DNA of 64,000 nt, taken from Gambelia wislizenii (Eukaryota > Chordata > Lepidosauria > Squamata > Crotaphytidae). The stretch covers positions 221,763,001-221,827,000 of the forward strand of contig JAUMIR010000004.1 in NCBI GenBank assembly GCA_030847615.1, written 5' to 3'. The notes beneath the pieces were generated by a model. It was not told the DNA's origin, searched no databases, and saw nothing but the letters and a program-made list of their open reading frames with translations. Positions 1 to 12,776 of the stretch are shown piece by piece; the first letter of the stretch is position 1, and every line of letters starts with the position of its first letter. The position numbers and the translations under genes are program-made.

Positions 1-470
1 GATTCAAGCATGAGTTTTCAGTCTGCAGGGGACTACACTCTTTCACAATTGTCCCAAAGGCCAATGGCAGGGCTCTAGTACCAAGGTTCAGCAGTCAGGT
101 AGAAAAGAAGAGGGGGTCCTGCCTAATGAAACTAAACATGCTGTTGGGCTGGTTAAGTGCTTACCCTAATAGGCAAGCTGCAAATTATTTAGCTAATGGT
201 TTTCAATTTGGTTTCTATATTCTGTTCCAGGGTGAATGTCACCCTTTTATGGCTCACAATTTAAAATCCATAAGGGGTATGGAACAGGTAGTGCATGATA
301 AAATCCAAAAAGAGGTAGCTGAAGTTATTGACCCTTTCTTGAATCAACCTGCATCTACTCAGTACTCACAGAGGTTCCTTTCTTCTTCAGGGGAACGGAA
401 AGTGGTTTAACTTTGGGTTGGTCATCTCTCTGCCTTCCATTGGGAAAGGTGGAGAAGCAGGGAACTCCTC
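1..470 (+). pseudogene. Ngaro/DIRS-type retroelement fragment, start of reverse transcriptase
   Basis: The frame opening at 126 encodes a stretch recognisable as the region just upstream of the RT palm in vertebrate Ngaro/DIRS-like retroelements: GWLSAYPNRQAANYLANGF, then FGFYILFQGE, then HNLKSIRGMEQVVHDKIQKE and a degraded 'GPF' position (DPF). In the family this precedes a conserved 'GLVPKK...RLIHHLS' block. Here the frame ends at 410 and the following ~60 bases give only a weak shifted echo (FNFGLVISLPS), so the copy is decayed. The left side runs out of the window. The element type matches the second copy at 22540-25793, but the two fragments cover different domains. Assignment is from motif recognition only. 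Confidence 0.6.
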
Positions 471-3400
471 TTGGCTAGCCCCCCTTCTTTGCACAAGGGC
501 TTGGGACAGAGGAAAAGCTATGACCAGTGGTGACACTAGGAGGGTGAGGAGAGGCTGAACCACACCAGGTGACGCTGTGGGGGAAAGGAGTGATACCGGC
601 CTTAGTGACACCATGGGCTATGACAAGCACTAAAAGGAATTTTGACAGGGATTTTGCATGTTTTATGCTTAACAATGCTAAGGGTTTGGGCTGTGTGTGT
701 ATGTATGTATAAAGTTATCAAAAGTAACGGAAAAGCAATGAGTAACCAGAGCTAAGACAGGAAGAAATGTGTGTGGGGAGGAAAGAACCTGGCAACATCT
801 TTGAGATTAATTTATTTATTTTAGCATGAATGATCATGGATATCAAGCCACTTGAGATGCACTGATAAAGTGATATTAAAGCTACAACTATATTAAGTAC
901 AATTACATAGTTGTGGGAGTGAACTAGAATGTAATAGTATACAGAAAAATGCCAATTTGGATCCTGGCCAGAAATCTTCAAAGAGGTGTATAAAATAATA
1001 CAGGTCATACAATTGCTGGTCTGTTAGTATTGGCACATGAAAACAATAAATTGGCTTACCAAACGTCAGCTTCCTTAGAATCAAAACCTTTTCTGGGGAG
1101 ATTTCTTTTGTTATATGTGCAGTTGTGATGACTCATTTATTAATATTCTCCTGAATTGGTTGCATTTCATTGATGATGTGTTTCAGTGGTCTCAGCAGGG
1201 GTCTGTGAGTGATAATTACTGGTGAAATGCAGGGACAAGACCCTGCTACAAACCCAGATGCCAGCAACTCCCCCCCGCCAAAAAAAACCCACAGGTGCTA
1301 ACTCTGTTCTGACATATTGGCCCACCTGTATGTTCATGGCCAGTGCAGGCTTTGGTTGCTTCAGGGCCAGGTAGAAGATTTGCTTCCATAATGAAACACT
1401 GTTTTATGTGGTTGTGTTTTTTCCCAACTCATACTGCATTAGTACATTATAAGATTTATGAGATGATAAGCTGGGATGGTGCTGTTTAAATACTTTGGAC
1501 ATTTAGTAGGAAGAGCTTGGCCTAGCAGGGATTGGTGTTACCAGCCCTGACAGCCCCCAGCCCTGTTCCATGTAATAATTGGCAATATTTAATAATTTGG
1601 CTAACTGTGGCCTTTCACGAAGAGTGGCAAGTAAACCAGGAACCCCAGAAACCAGGGACTCCTGAGGACTAGTGCTGAGACTAAGTCACATACACCCTAT
1701 GGAGGAGCCATTACCAATTCCAAAGAAAGGTAACCTGAAAGGCAACTTTTTGCCTGAGCATCTGGCTAATCCAATCAAATGTAGCTGAGTACTCAAGGTT
1801 TGTAAAAGAGCTATTTCCCCTCTCCCTCACCTAATACAAAGAACGTTGATTGTTTCATTCAATTCCAAATGGATAACATGTTAACCATTGTTAGCATTTC
1901 CAAGACACCCATTGTTTTAGCCTGGGGGACTCCAAGAAGCATTGTACTTCACTCTAAATCCCATCCCCTGAAGGGAAATGTCAGGTATAAAAACGTCTTC
2001 AAAACTCCACTCAAGTGTGTTCCCCTGCTTCTAGACTTCATGTCAGCTGTGTCACCATTCCTACTTCCAGACCGCCACTCTGCTGGTTTTCCTCATGATT
2101 GCAACTCCTCTGATCGGTACACTATCACTCCAAAACTCCCTTCACTCTATTTCCCTATCCAAATACTTCCTACTTATTTCATTAGCCTTGTGTGAGTGCT
2201 TGAAACCTGAATGTGTGCACGAATGTTGTTATTGTTGTTCTCCTAAAAAAGATCATTTAACTGAGCTATCTAGCTTAAAGTCTCCTCCTTAGTAGTGGGT
2301 ATACACAGTTCTACAAGATCCTGCTCATTGCCTGCCTCTCAGCAAAGTTAAGTATATTAATTCCCTATATTAATATTAGACATTATAGTGTCCCAACAGA
2401 CCCTGAGCATTTAGGGTAACATTGGTAAACACTTATGTGTGCCTTTAGGGTTAAAAGGGAAGCCCTCTGACCTATTCTTCAGGTTATGGGGCCCATGGAA
2501 GAATGGGGGAAGGGTCTTTGGGTCCATTCTTGGAAGGGCTCCCCTTTTGAATATTGGAGCCTGAGGGCACTTGGTCTTGTCTGGGCTTCCTAGATAGAGA
2601 TTGGAGAAGAGCTACTTACAATGACTTGCCTCTTGGGCCAAGGGTCATAGCACAGGTGAGGTGAGGTCCCAGGGCTCCTCACCCTCACTTAAGCCACATT
2701 ACTTATCCCTGTGCAGATCTGTCATGAATAGTTTAATAAATGGTTACTCAACTCCACTGCCTCCTCACTTTCTTTCAAGTGAGTCATGAAAGACTAAACA
2801 TCCACTGGGATGGAAGGAAAAGAAAGATGACTGAGAAAGGGGGGGGGTCAACTGTCAGAGAAAGCAAAACTGACACCCCTATTGCTGCACCCTTACAAAA
2901 GAATAAGCTCCATTGAAGTGGGTAGGACTAACTTCTAAGAAACTATGCTTAGGATGGTGCTATAAAAGTTGAAGGATGACTATTATTTCTGAACATTCAT
3001 TTGAGTTGTTAAGCGTACACACACATGCACATATTCTAAATGGAATGGATTTGAACAAGCATTCTCCATGTCTTTGTGATTTTTCTTTCAAAAAACGGAT
3101 CTAGCTTTAATTCATAATTACAAGCTTATTCCAATCTCTGCATAATGAAACCACATTTTAGACCAACAGCTGTTATCTAGTTTCATTGGCAGCCTCAGGG
3201 TGTGCATATTTTAATATTCATTTACTATGTGCCGATAAACTAAATACTTCCTACTGGAAGTCTATCAAATTAATCACAATATCTTAGTTGCTGTTCTGTC
3301 TTCCGTGTAGCATTTCCCCCTCTCCAGTCGGCCTCCAAAGTTGCTGTGCTATATGGACTTCGATTATATTGGAGAAAATATAATTTGGAAGGATATTTTG

Positions 3401-6042
3401 CATGCCAGATATTCCTTAAAAGAAACACTGTGATCCAATGTGTGATAAAAGGAATGGAACACACTCATTATGATGACCCAGCCTTGTCTATCCCTTACAC
3501 TATCATGCAAAAAAGCTTGTCTAAACCTTGTGACATTGCCTAAAGCTATATTTTTAATAGATGGCTTTGCTATTTGAAAAGCTATGATTTTTAACTGTGG
3601 TTTAAATAGCGTTAGGTTCTCACATGCATATAGTGTGGCTTAAAGGCAAATCATGTTTTCAAAACACCTTGGTGTGAGAGCATAAAACAAGTGGAAAGTT
3701 TTGTCCAGAAATGCACAGAAGGAGCAGGAAATAAAAGTCTTGCAGCCTATTAAAGCTTGAGGCTGTTTACTGTGGATAAAGGATGGGTGAAAGACTCTAG
3801 AAGGGCACGAAAATAGATTACCTCACAGATGAGTTTGATGACAGAAGGCAATAATGTCAAGGCTGGGGATGGCTTAGATGGATTTAGAAGGCATTTATTT
3901 TTCTGGAGCCTTGCCCCCCCTCCTCCAAATTGCTGCGGAAGGGCAGCACTTATGAGCAACAACACAGAAGAGGTAGGGTTTTGTGTGTGTGTGTCTCCTG
4001 ATTTAATCAAAGGATGTTCTGGCATAAGCTTAATTGGAACTGGCTTCTGCACAATGAGTTTACATTAGAGCCTGTACCAGATTTCACTTAAAGTGATTTT
4101 TTGCTTTGTGTTTGAGGGTTCTGGGTTGACAGGTAACAGCTGAGGAATTCTTAAAGACAGTGAATTAATTTTGTTAAGACCAGTGAGGTTTTCTCTGGAA
4201 ACATCTGCACACCCCCATCTGTAAAGTACAAAAAGTAGTGCTTGTTTGTCAAACAGTGGTGCTGTGGCATTTCTAAGGCTGGTGTCACCCCTCCTTCCAA
4301 TAGTGTCACCTGGTGCTGTTCGGCATCTCCATACCCCCCTAGTGCTGTCACTGCAGTGGTGGTGGTGGTAGTGATCATACTGGGCTAGTAAGGAAATTTT
4401 CTCTGCAATGAACAAAGGTAACATGACCTGGGCTTTTAAGGAGGAAAAGGTCAGAGCTCAGGAACAGAGCACAAATGCTGCATGCAGAAGACACCCAGAT
4501 ACAACCCCAGCTTCTTCATTAGAAATGGACCATGTTGTCAATATAGCTTTCTTATTTTGTTTCAGTCTCTCCCTTGAATTTATGAAGAATTTTACCAGTT
4601 TTGGAATGTTCTTTATGGAAAAAAAACCCCAAACCAGACAAAATTTATATCAACTGAATGTCATTCCTTCCTAATTTCTATATCACCATCATTGGTAACA
4701 CATGAGAGGTGATATGAAAGGTGCACAAAGCATTTTGCCCAAGGCCTTTGAAAGCCACTGTCAGCCAGAACAAACAGGAGATAGACCAATGGTAGACCAA
4801 TGATAGACCAAAAGTAAGATTCCAGGGAGATCTGGGAGCAGGAACCATCGGTGAGGGAAGAAGCCAGAGCAACAAAGGCAATACAATCTGTGAAGGAGCT
4901 CTTGAATGTGCCTAATTTGTGAACAATGTAAAATACTATGCAAGTGCACATGCGCACGGATGCACACACACATCCATAAAATGAGGCTACATTTCTGTTA
5001 ACACAGATGAACTTCTATACCTTTGAGTATTAGAAACACTATATTTTAGAAATACATTATAGTGTTCATGCATTGCACTGCAGAAGCAGATAAATAGCAA
5101 CACATTTTAGAGAGCGGGATAGGAGGAGGATTAGACATAATCCTAGACATAATCCTCAGAAACTTGTAATGTGTACTAGTATCTGAATAGAATACTAACG
5201 TTTGCAGGCTTCAAGCAACCAAGGGAGAAAGATGTATCAAGGGGAGACTGGTTGTTCACTAGTTCATAGGAAGTGACATCTCAAATGTACACATTACCCA
5301 TACGAAGTCCCAACAACTCACCAGCCATCTCTTTCTTGTGATTGTCCATTGCTGTCTCATGTTTGAACTGTCTTACCTGGTTCATGGTTCTTCTGGGAAA
5401 TGCATGATGCCAAAGCTGCTCAGAGCTCATAAAATGACCCTTTGGATTGAGACCCTGTGCTCTTGCTGTTTAAGTGGTTTGGATAGGAAATATACCAATC
5501 CTTGGCAGGACTCAGTTTCAAGATTTTATTCCCACCTACCCCTTGAAAAAGATGAGGATGTCAATAATGTCAGCATCTCTCTTATAAGGTGCTGCATAGA
5601 TTTAATAGTAATCTTTGCCCAGGGGCAGCTTTTAGGATTATGGCTGCCTTCTTACTGAAGCTTCCTACAGCCACTAGAGGGTCCCAGCATTTCTCTTATG
5701 GATGTGATGTAAGATATTAAATGAAGTAAAAAGGACTGTTTCACTGCTCCCTGGGCCAGTAAACAGAGCCTGGTGTTTCAGAAGATGAAAAATACCTAGG
5801 TTCAAAGATGTGGAAATGCCTCATTGGGTGTTCCATGTAAAGGAAGACCTCATAATAATGCTGCCATTGATTGAATACACACTTATCCTTATAAACAATG
5901 TGCATCTCAGGAGCCTCACAGAGGGGAAAGGAGCTGGGATTCTGAGCTGAGGGAAAGGTCCTAAGAGAAAAAACTTACCCTGATTCCCTGCTTTTCAGTC
6001 ATTCAAAATCTCAGCATTCTGAGACTGCTTTTCATTAAAGAC
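471..6042. other. No gene recognised; apparently unique DNA
   Basis: AT-rich sequence with only short open frames on both strands and no recognisable domain. Small features seen: a three-copy ~11-bp tandem (tagaccaatg-like) at about 4781-4812, a doubled 'agacataatcct' at about 5135-5157, and short homopolymers. No transposon termini or SINE boxes were recognised. Confidence 0.5.
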
Positions 6043-6045
6043 ATG

Positions 6046-6624
6046 GGACTTTATCAGATGTGGCAAATATGGCATCATAACGATGCCTAATTAATGCGAA
6101 AGAGCATGCGTATCAGATGATGTTGTGCTTTCACAATCATGTGTAGAAATTAAGCCGTTCCTTTTTATTGATGGGCCAAGCCATTAATAGATCTCCCATG
6201 GCGCTTTTTTGTTGGTATTGCCAGCGTTTGAAACCATGTGCCACTGTCCTCTCGTGATTACAGTGTCAATGGGCAGAACACTACTGGTTGAGATCAAGAA
6301 AGCCAGGTAGGGGATGCTCTTTTTTTGAACCTCCCCAATTTACTTGGGACTTTGTGATGTGTTTCTGTGTTTGTATGTACAGTACTTTTTGTGGGTTTCC
6401 TCCCCTGTATTTTAAAATTTACCCACACTTGTGTCTTCTTGTGAGAACCAATGAGATCATGAACGTGGAAGTAAGCAGAGCCCCATTCATGCTCTGGTAA
6501 TGCCTGAGCTGCTTATTGACATTATTACAGGTAGGCCTGATAAAGGGGATTCTTTTGCCGGCATAAAAATTTAGCAAAATATGATGGGAAAGAAACATTT
6601 ATGGAGATTCATTTGATAAAGTTC
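6046..6624. mobile_element. Non-autonomous DNA transposon, 3-bp TSD family (GGACTTTATCAGA ends)
   Basis: The left end reads GGACTTTATCAGATG and the right end is its inverted complement with one change (CATTTGATAAAGTTC). Flanking TSD is ATG on both sides (6043-6045 and 6625-6627). The interior resembles the ~600-bp members at 35981 and 40201 (shared 'TTATTGATGG...CCATTAATAGAT' and 'GTGATTACAGTGTCAATGGG'-like blocks). No transposase is encoded. Superfamily is uncertain: 3-bp TSDs fit PIF/Harbinger or Chapaev3/CMC-type elements. Confidence 0.75.
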
Positions 6625-6627
6625 ATG

Positions 6628-7006
6628 GTGTTAGGTTTTATTGTGTACATTTGGACGAAGTGTCCAATTTGTCCCCTGAACACATGAACTGTTATGGAGA
6701 AGAATGGAGTTTGTTTGATGCAAAAGAGTGTGTCAAAGACCCTTCCCAAGGTGTTCTTGTCAAGTTGTGCTGGGCTATAACTACCTTCAACTCTGGAGGA
6801 AGCTGAGTTGGGGAAGAGTGTAGAGAAGGTAAAATAGACATATTGAAAAGTTAGAAGAAATACATTTACAAAGAACAGTATAAAGAAGGGAGTTGGAATG
6901 GCTGGGTGTGTGAAAAAAATATGGTGTGTGTGTGTGTGTGTGTGTGCATGCATGTGTGCATTTTGAGAGAAGGAAAGGATTTTTTAAAAAATCGATTTTA
7001 AGAGAT
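6628..7006. repeat. Unique DNA with a (TG)n microsatellite
   Basis: A (TG)12-like run at about 6921-6946 runs into a short CATG-rich segment. Nothing else recognised in this stretch; the antisense ORF rich in His/Thr is a by-product of the repeat. Confidence 0.6.
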
Positions 7007-7009
7007 TAG

Positions 7010-7301
7010 GGAGATTATCAGATGCGGTGAAATGGGGGTGAAAAAACTGTGTTCCAAACCGTGTCAGAAGAATGCAACAGGAATAGAAAGGGCAACATTA
7101 TCAGATGCCCGTGTCCTCAGCCATTCCTGGGGCTTAGGCTGGTGCAGATGAAGCTTCCCTTTTTCATTGGTGGGGACAAGCCTTACTTATGCCAGTGCAA
7201 TGCCCCCAGAATGCTGAAGAATGACATCATTTGGTAATCTCGCCCGCTGCTGTTCTTGTCACAATCTTCTGACGTGGTTTTTGCCACGTCTAATAATCTC
7301 C
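7010..7301. mobile_element. Short 3-bp-TSD transposon (GGAGATTATCAGA ends)
   Basis: Begins GGAGATTATCAGATGCGG and ends CCACGTCTAATAATCTCC. The TSD is TAG on both sides (7007-7009 and 7302-7304). At 292 bp it belongs with the element at 27641: both share 'CCCCCAGAATGCTG(G/A)AG(G/A)ATGACAT' and a 'TTTTTCATTG(A/G)TGGGGACAA' block. Non-coding. Confidence 0.8.
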
Positions 7302-7742
7302 TAGGATCAAGTTTATCTTTAGGCTTCTACATTGGTTCCTCATACTACAAAACTGACAAATCTGAGCTTAAAATGCTTATGTTTTCCTAAAAACAGCCCC
7401 CAAACTGAATGAATTTTTGAGTTGGTGATAAAATTGAGAAAATTAATCTGTTTTGAGGTCTGCAGAGGGTTGTATTTGCTGCTTCATAGTGTGCATTAGG
7501 ATGACCTGGACCCATGAGAGTGTGGCATTTCCATCATGTCCTTTGTCAGTTTAAACGGTTTTCTTCTGATACTTAAAATGAGACATAACATGTATGTCCT
7601 GGGAAGCAACCATCACGGAGAGCAAAAATATCTTCATGGCACCCCAGAGGATCATACTGTAGGGGATCCAAATGGCATTGGGATGTGGCACATACCACAT
7701 GGTGGGTAATGAAGCACAATTATGCCTTCTCTGCCAAAGTGT

Positions 7743-7806
7743 GCTGGTGGTTCACCAAACTACAAATCCCAGGATTCCATAGGAAGGAGTGATGGCAAAT
7801 AATCCA
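7743..7806. mobile_element. Fragment of a MITE with the 'AAACTACAAATCCCAGGATTC' core
   Basis: The stretch contains CCAAACTACAAATCCCAGGA followed by a 'GGAAGGAG..ATGGCAAATAATC' block, the same inner half seen in full at 54267-54478. Only one arm is present, so it is a truncated copy. Confidence 0.55.
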
Positions 7807-7848
7807 GTTTTAGATTGGTTTTTTTTTTTTTGGTATTGTGGATTTGGC

Positions 7849-8010
7849 CTTAGGCAAGGAATACTCAGAGGTGGTTTTGCCAGTTCCTTCCTCTGAAATA
7901 TAGCTGACAGCACCTGGTATTCATTGGTGATCTTGCCTCTAAGTACTAACCAGAGCTGACCCTGCTTAGCTTCCAAGATCAGATAGGATCTGGTGCCTTT
8001 AGTATGTCTT
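7849..8010 (-). mobile_element. 5S rRNA-derived SINE (minus strand), 3' part degraded
   Basis: On the minus strand the head reads like 5S rRNA: 'GGCACCAGATC(C)..ATCTGATCTTGGAAGC', then 'TAAGCAGGGTCAG..CTGGTTAGTACTTAGA', which matches the A-box/IE/C-box region of vertebrate 5S genes with substitutions. It is followed by a 'TTCAGAGGAAGGAACTGGC...TATTCCTTGCCTAAGGCC' body also found at 37765-38006. It is a SINE and not a 5S gene because the 5S 3' half is replaced by this body. Confidence 0.75.
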
Positions 8011-9845
8011 AATTTGTAAAGTTTCAGGATCTGTATAACTTTATGGTAGGTCTGTTGGTCTGGACATGCAATTCTGCTTTGAAAATAAATAAATCATAAT
8101 ACAGTGGACAAAATGCTATCCATTTTCAGTTCTCTAGTTATTGGATCATAGTTAGACAGTGTGCATAAAGCAGTAAGTTAACTAGAGGCTTCTGTGTCAG
8201 TGGAATATGGGAGATAGGGGAGGGGTGTAGCAAGACAATTTTTGCTAGGGAGGGGAGAAAGATTTTGGCACCAGTTGCTATAAAAGAGGTTTTTTTGGGG
8301 AGTGGGTGGGTGAGATTTTTTCTGAAAAAACACCCCCCCCAATTAATGCATTTTAATTAGAAAGCATGTTGTAAAGCTTCCAAAAAAAAGCAAACCAATT
8401 TAAAATGTAATATTTTCCACATGCAAAATAGTTATGTAAATGGAAAAAAAAATAACCAAGACATGAGCATATATTGTGCAAGTCATCCTACTATAACAAA
8501 CTTAACTCTTAATAAAGTCCAATGTGTTGCGATTTCTCTGCAAACCTGTGGAGAAACTGTCCCCTTGAAATTCCATCAGACATATTACTTTTAAAAGCTA
8601 AGATTACTAAATTTGGTTTTGTTTGATGAAGCACTGCTCATCTATGATAACACCACAGGTTTGTCTAGATGGGCAAAATAGCCCAAATTTCCCCTGTCTC
8701 AGAGCCCTGCAGTCCATACGACGCAGTGCATTTGCCCTGTTCTGCCCTTGGGCAGTCCTCACTACCTCAAGGCAGATACAGGGATAAAACGGGGGGAAGG
8801 CAGGGTAGGGTCCGATATAATGTTTTAGAATAATACCTAGTTTAATCAATTCCCACCAGCAGGAAATAGATCAGGCCCTGTGAGACCACAGGAGGCTTTC
8901 CTGACAGGCCAGCCCTCACTGAAGCCTTTGGTCTGCCTCGCTCTCTTTGTAGTTGTTGGCTCCCTTCCTATCTTCTGAGAGAAACGGGAGAAATGGTGGC
9001 AGCTGCAGCGATGGGCTGGTGTGCCATTTCGGACTTTTCCCCATTCCGTAGAGGTAATGGGAGAACAAAGGCCCTGATCCATGGGAAAGATATGCTGGTG
9101 GGGAGTTGGCATACCCTGACTCATTTAGATGAGCCCCACATGTGTCCGAGTTGATAATGAATTTTTGCACACAACTATTGATGTGCCAAAGGTGAGTCCT
9201 GCAGCAAAGCAAGTGTACATCCATGGTAAAAAGCTCTGTTGTACATGTATAATGTTTTGCTAATTTTGTGAAGTGTTAATGTTTTTTTTTCAGGATTCTA
9301 CTACTGTATATAATTTCCTTTGGATGCCTAAACTGTATTTCTAATTGCTTCAGTGCCAGAAATGTGGGGACTGAAGGAAAATTTCACAGGGTAGCAGAAT
9401 TCTTATTTGTGGGGAGAGGGCCCCAAACCCCCTATCACTACACCATTGCTAGGATTCATTATTTTTAATTTGCTGGGTATGTATTAATCTGTGTATCTTT
9501 TTGGTTTTGATAACTGCATTATCTCATACATTTTCAGATGAGCTTGACTTCTCCAAGTAATTCTGATCAACCAAAAAAATATATATATGTGGAAATATTG
9601 TATTGCAGCTCATATCTGGAACTGATAGATAGTTTAGGTGGCAAGCTTTGAACTTCCTGGGTCATCAGCAGTTGAAAGAAATTACCTTACTTTTATAACT
9701 AGGATCTTCTGCCAAATATATCCTGTTTGGTTCTAGATCTCTTACATAATTTAAAGGATTAAAAATAAAGATGAGATTAAAACTTTCCTCATGGCTTCCA
9801 AAGATAGCAGAATACTCTGTATATGCATTACGAAGAAAAGCCAGA
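8011..9845. other. No gene recognised
   Basis: AT-rich unique-looking DNA with several long A or T homopolymers (about 8331-8338, 9280-9290). Open frames at 8607-9224 (minus) have no recognisable domain or codon structure. Confidence 0.5.
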
Positions 9846-9864
9846 GAGAGATAGAGATAGAGAT

Positions 9865-9911
<47 letters not shown>
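9846..9911. repeat. (AG)n microsatellite
   Basis: A pure purine (AG)n tract of about 40 bases is preceded by imperfect AGAGAT repeats. The open frame on the minus strand made of Ser-Leu-Ser-Leu is its translation and not a gene. Confidence 0.95.
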
Positions 9912-9913
<2 letters not shown>

Positions 9914-10574
9914 TGGTTAGACTTTATCCAAAGCTTGTGCTTCATAGTTTGACAAATCTGAACATTACTTTCATTTGCACTAGTCTTTGAATCCTTAATT
10001 CAAGAAAGTGCAGTTAATTCGACAGGTTGTGGCAGAATTAACTGTGTTGCCATAACATCCCACTTTCTCCTAATATATCTTCTACTGTAGGGATTTCAAT
10101 ACTTCAAAGATGATACAACATACCTTTTGCAAACCAGATGATAAGGTTTCACATATGCAATGGGAGCCAGTGATTATTTTTGAACCAAGATATAATTATG
10201 AAGGCAAAGAAAAAAAAAATACTTTCAACATGCACAGAACTAAACTAAAGGAAGGCATGTCATGTTGGGGTTGAGGTTCAAAGTTAACAGCTAGGTTGTG
10301 TGTGTGTTTTAAAAAAACTCTGCAGCTGCTATAATTACACAACTCTGTAAAGGGAAAGCATTTATCTTCTGCCAACTGGAGTAATTAATTTTCTCTTCTG
10401 TCAGTAGTGGGGGGATTGATCTTTCCTTTATGAAAATGTTTCTCACGCAAATACTACTTGGCTCCTCCATTTTCCTAGTGCTGTGATTGCCCTTTCAGTA
10501 CAATTGACATGATAGACTAGAACATTATTGTAATGCAGTATTTAGTTCAATACTGATGTCTTGTAGTGGCTTAA
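9912..10574. other. No gene recognised
   Basis: AT-rich DNA without identifiable repeats or domains. Confidence 0.5.
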
Positions 10575-10718
10575 GAAAGGGATGGCGAACCTATGTCCTT
10601 CCAGATGATGTTGGACTTCAGCTTCACCCAGCCCCAGACAGTATGGCCAGTGGTTTGGGAACTGGAGTTCAGGAACATCTTGAAGGCCGTAGGTTCTCCA
10701 CAGCTTGTGTGGAGAGCT
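10575..10718. mobile_element. hAT-like MITE (inverted-repeat pair)
   Basis: The left arm GGGATGGCGAACCTATG followed by a 'CCTTCCAGATG.TGTTGGACTTCAGC'-like block is mirrored at the right by 'GGAACATCTTGAAGGCCGTAGGTTCTCC'-like sequence. This layout (ggatgggcaacctgtggccttccagatgt... in consensus) is common among hAT-type MITEs of sauropsids. The 8-bp TSD is not clear here. Confidence 0.5.
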
Positions 10719-11179
10719 TGGTCTGTAAACCACAGGCTAACTCCAATGTTGGTTCTTCCTAGAGTCTCTCTGTCTCTTCTTCACAAATGAAGATTCAGGA
10801 AGGACTCATCCCGTGCTTTCTGCAAGCACGCTGATGACTAAAAAAGCCAATCCGAGATAAACATGGCGGGTTGCAGAAAGCACAGCAGAAGTTCTCCTTG
10901 GATGATGTTTTCAGGTTGTGATTCTTTCTGCGTTGTCATTTCTCTTCAAGACTTGTTCGGTGTGAGTTCTCAAATGAGGCTGCAGCATTGTGGATAGTGC
11001 ATCTCCATGCTACCTGATGTGATCCTTGTATCACTTTTTTGGAGCGCCCCTCTTACGCTGACCCATGGCGAGTTCACCGTAGAATACTATTTTGGGGAGG
11101 CGATGGTCCTCCATCCTAGAAACGTGCCCTGCCCAGCGCAGCTGTGTTCTCAATATCATGGCCTCAATGCTGGTGATCC

Positions 11180-11453
11180 CTGCTTATTTATTTATTTATA
11201 ACCCGCTCTTCAGCCACAAGGCTATCAGAGCGGCTTACAAATTGTTTTAAGCAATAGCTATTTACACATCTACACTGCATTAAACAGTTTCCAATGTGTG
11301 TTAGCTAATTGCCCCCACAAGCTGGGTACTCAATTTACTGACCTTCGAAAGGATGGAAGGCTGAGTGAACCTTGGAGCCTGATGGAATCGAACTTGCAAC
11401 ATGGTGGTTTGCAGTACTGGCATTTAACCACTGCGCCACCAGGACTAGCCTTG
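11180..11453 (-). mobile_element. tRNA-derived SINE with an L2-like tail, inserted in the LINE
   Basis: On the minus strand it starts with 'CCTGGTGGCGCAGTGGTTAA' (A box region), continues with 'GCAAGTTCGATTCCATC' (B box) and a 'GACTCAGCCTTCCATC'-type body, and ends 'TTTGTAAGCCGCTCTGA...GGGTTATAAATAAATAAATA'. The head and body match the SINEs at 20850 and 50788, but this tail resembles the L2 tail at about 46921-46975. It interrupts the LINE just after the position equivalent to 'AGCAAGCAGGGATCACC' in the uninterrupted copy at 41405. Confidence 0.8.
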
Positions 11454-11826
11454 AACTAGCTTGTTCAAGGACAGCAACATTCATCACATAGTCAGTCCAG
11501 TGTATATTTAGGATTGTGCGTATACAGGGCTGATGAAAGCATTCGAGGAGTCGTAAGTGTTGGCGATAGGTGACCCATGTTTCAGACCCGTAAAGGATAA
11601 TAGACAGTACAATGGCTCTATACACACTGATTTTTGTGCTTCGCCTCAGGTGTTTAGTACTCCAGACTCTTTGTAAAGTCTTCCAAATGTGCTATATGCC
11701 TTTGCTAATCTGTGATCGATCTCTTTGTCAATCTTGGCATCTGAGAAGATGATGCTTCCCAGGTAGGTGAACTGCTGAACGGACATGAGCACAGATTTGC
11801 CGACGGCAATGTGGGGATGGTGGTGT

Positions 11827-12776
11827 TCATCCTGTGGTGCAGGCTTCTGTTTTCTTCAGGTTGACTTCCAGCCCAAACAGCTCTGCAGCTGTTGTGAAGC
11901 AGGATGTTAGGCGCTGCAGAGCTGCTTCTGTGTGGGCAACAAGGGCATCATCATCAGCGAAGAGCAGCTCACGGACTAGACAGTTTAGAGTCTTCATGCG
12001 AGCCCTCAGACGGCTTAAGTTAAACAAGCTACCATCAGTACGGTAGCGTATATAGATGCCGTCTTCTTCTTCAAGCTCTGCCATAGCCCTTTGGAGCATC
12101 ATGCTGAAGAAGACTGTAAATAAAGTTGGTGCAAGAACACAACCTTGCTTCACTCCATTAGTTATTAGAAAGGGCTCTGAAAGAGCATCGCCATATCTGA
12201 CTTGACCGCACTGGCCCTCGTGTAGCAAGATAATCATTTTAAGGAATTTGGGGGACATCCTAGTCTTTCCAGGATCTGCCACAGACCTTTTCTACTCACG
12301 GTATCAAAGGCTTTGGTGAGGTGGACAAATGTTACATAGAGACCCTTGTTCTGCTCTCTACATTTCTCTTGCAGTTGTCTAAGGGCAAATACCATATCTG
12401 TAGTACTCCTATTGGCTCTGAAGCTACACTGGCTTTCAGGAAGAAGTTCTTCTGCAATAGCAGGAACTAATCTCTTCAGGAGTATCCTTGCAAGGATTTT
12501 TCCAGCAATAGAGAGCAGTGTTATGCCTCGTTAGTTTGAGCAATTGGATTTTGCTCCCTTTTTCTTGTACAGGGTGACAAGGACTGCATCTCGGAGATCT
12601 GAGGGCAGTTCCCCTTTTTCCCAGCAATTCACAAGGAGTTCGTGGAATTTATTGTGGAGTACATGACCTCCGTGTTTCCAAACGTTAGGTGGGATTCCAT
12701 CAATCCCAGCTGCCTTGTTGTTTTTCATCTGCTGAATGGCCTTAAGGGTCTCTTCCAAAGTGGGAGCTATGTCCAA
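11827..12776 (-). pseudogene. Reverse transcriptase of the zinc-finger LINE (broken frame)
   Basis: The translated minus strand shows RT blocks in order. EETLKAIQQMKNNKAAGIDG followed by 'LPSDLRDAVLVTLYKKKG' is at 12776-12531. After a stop near 12531 come a 'FRANRSTTDMVFALRQLQEK' region and an 'AFDTVSRKGLW' region in a shifted frame, then VKQGCVLAPTLF and the catalytic FADD(D) at about 11945-11961, followed by 'FGLEVNLKKTE'. The palm aspartates are visible. Frames 12531-12776 and 11827-12282 are separated by stop/frameshift damage, so no full RT can be made. A further block at 11625-11450 ('YGSETWVTYRQHLRLLE', 'LNIHWTDYVMN') is the post-RT region of the same ORF. Confidence 0.85.

Noticed and set aside
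7905..8010. Possible 5S rRNA gene
   Set aside because: Only the promoter half matches and it continues into a SINE body shared with 37765-38006.
9751..9945. Ser/Leu-rich small protein on the minus strand
   Set aside because: Translation of the (AG)n microsatellite.
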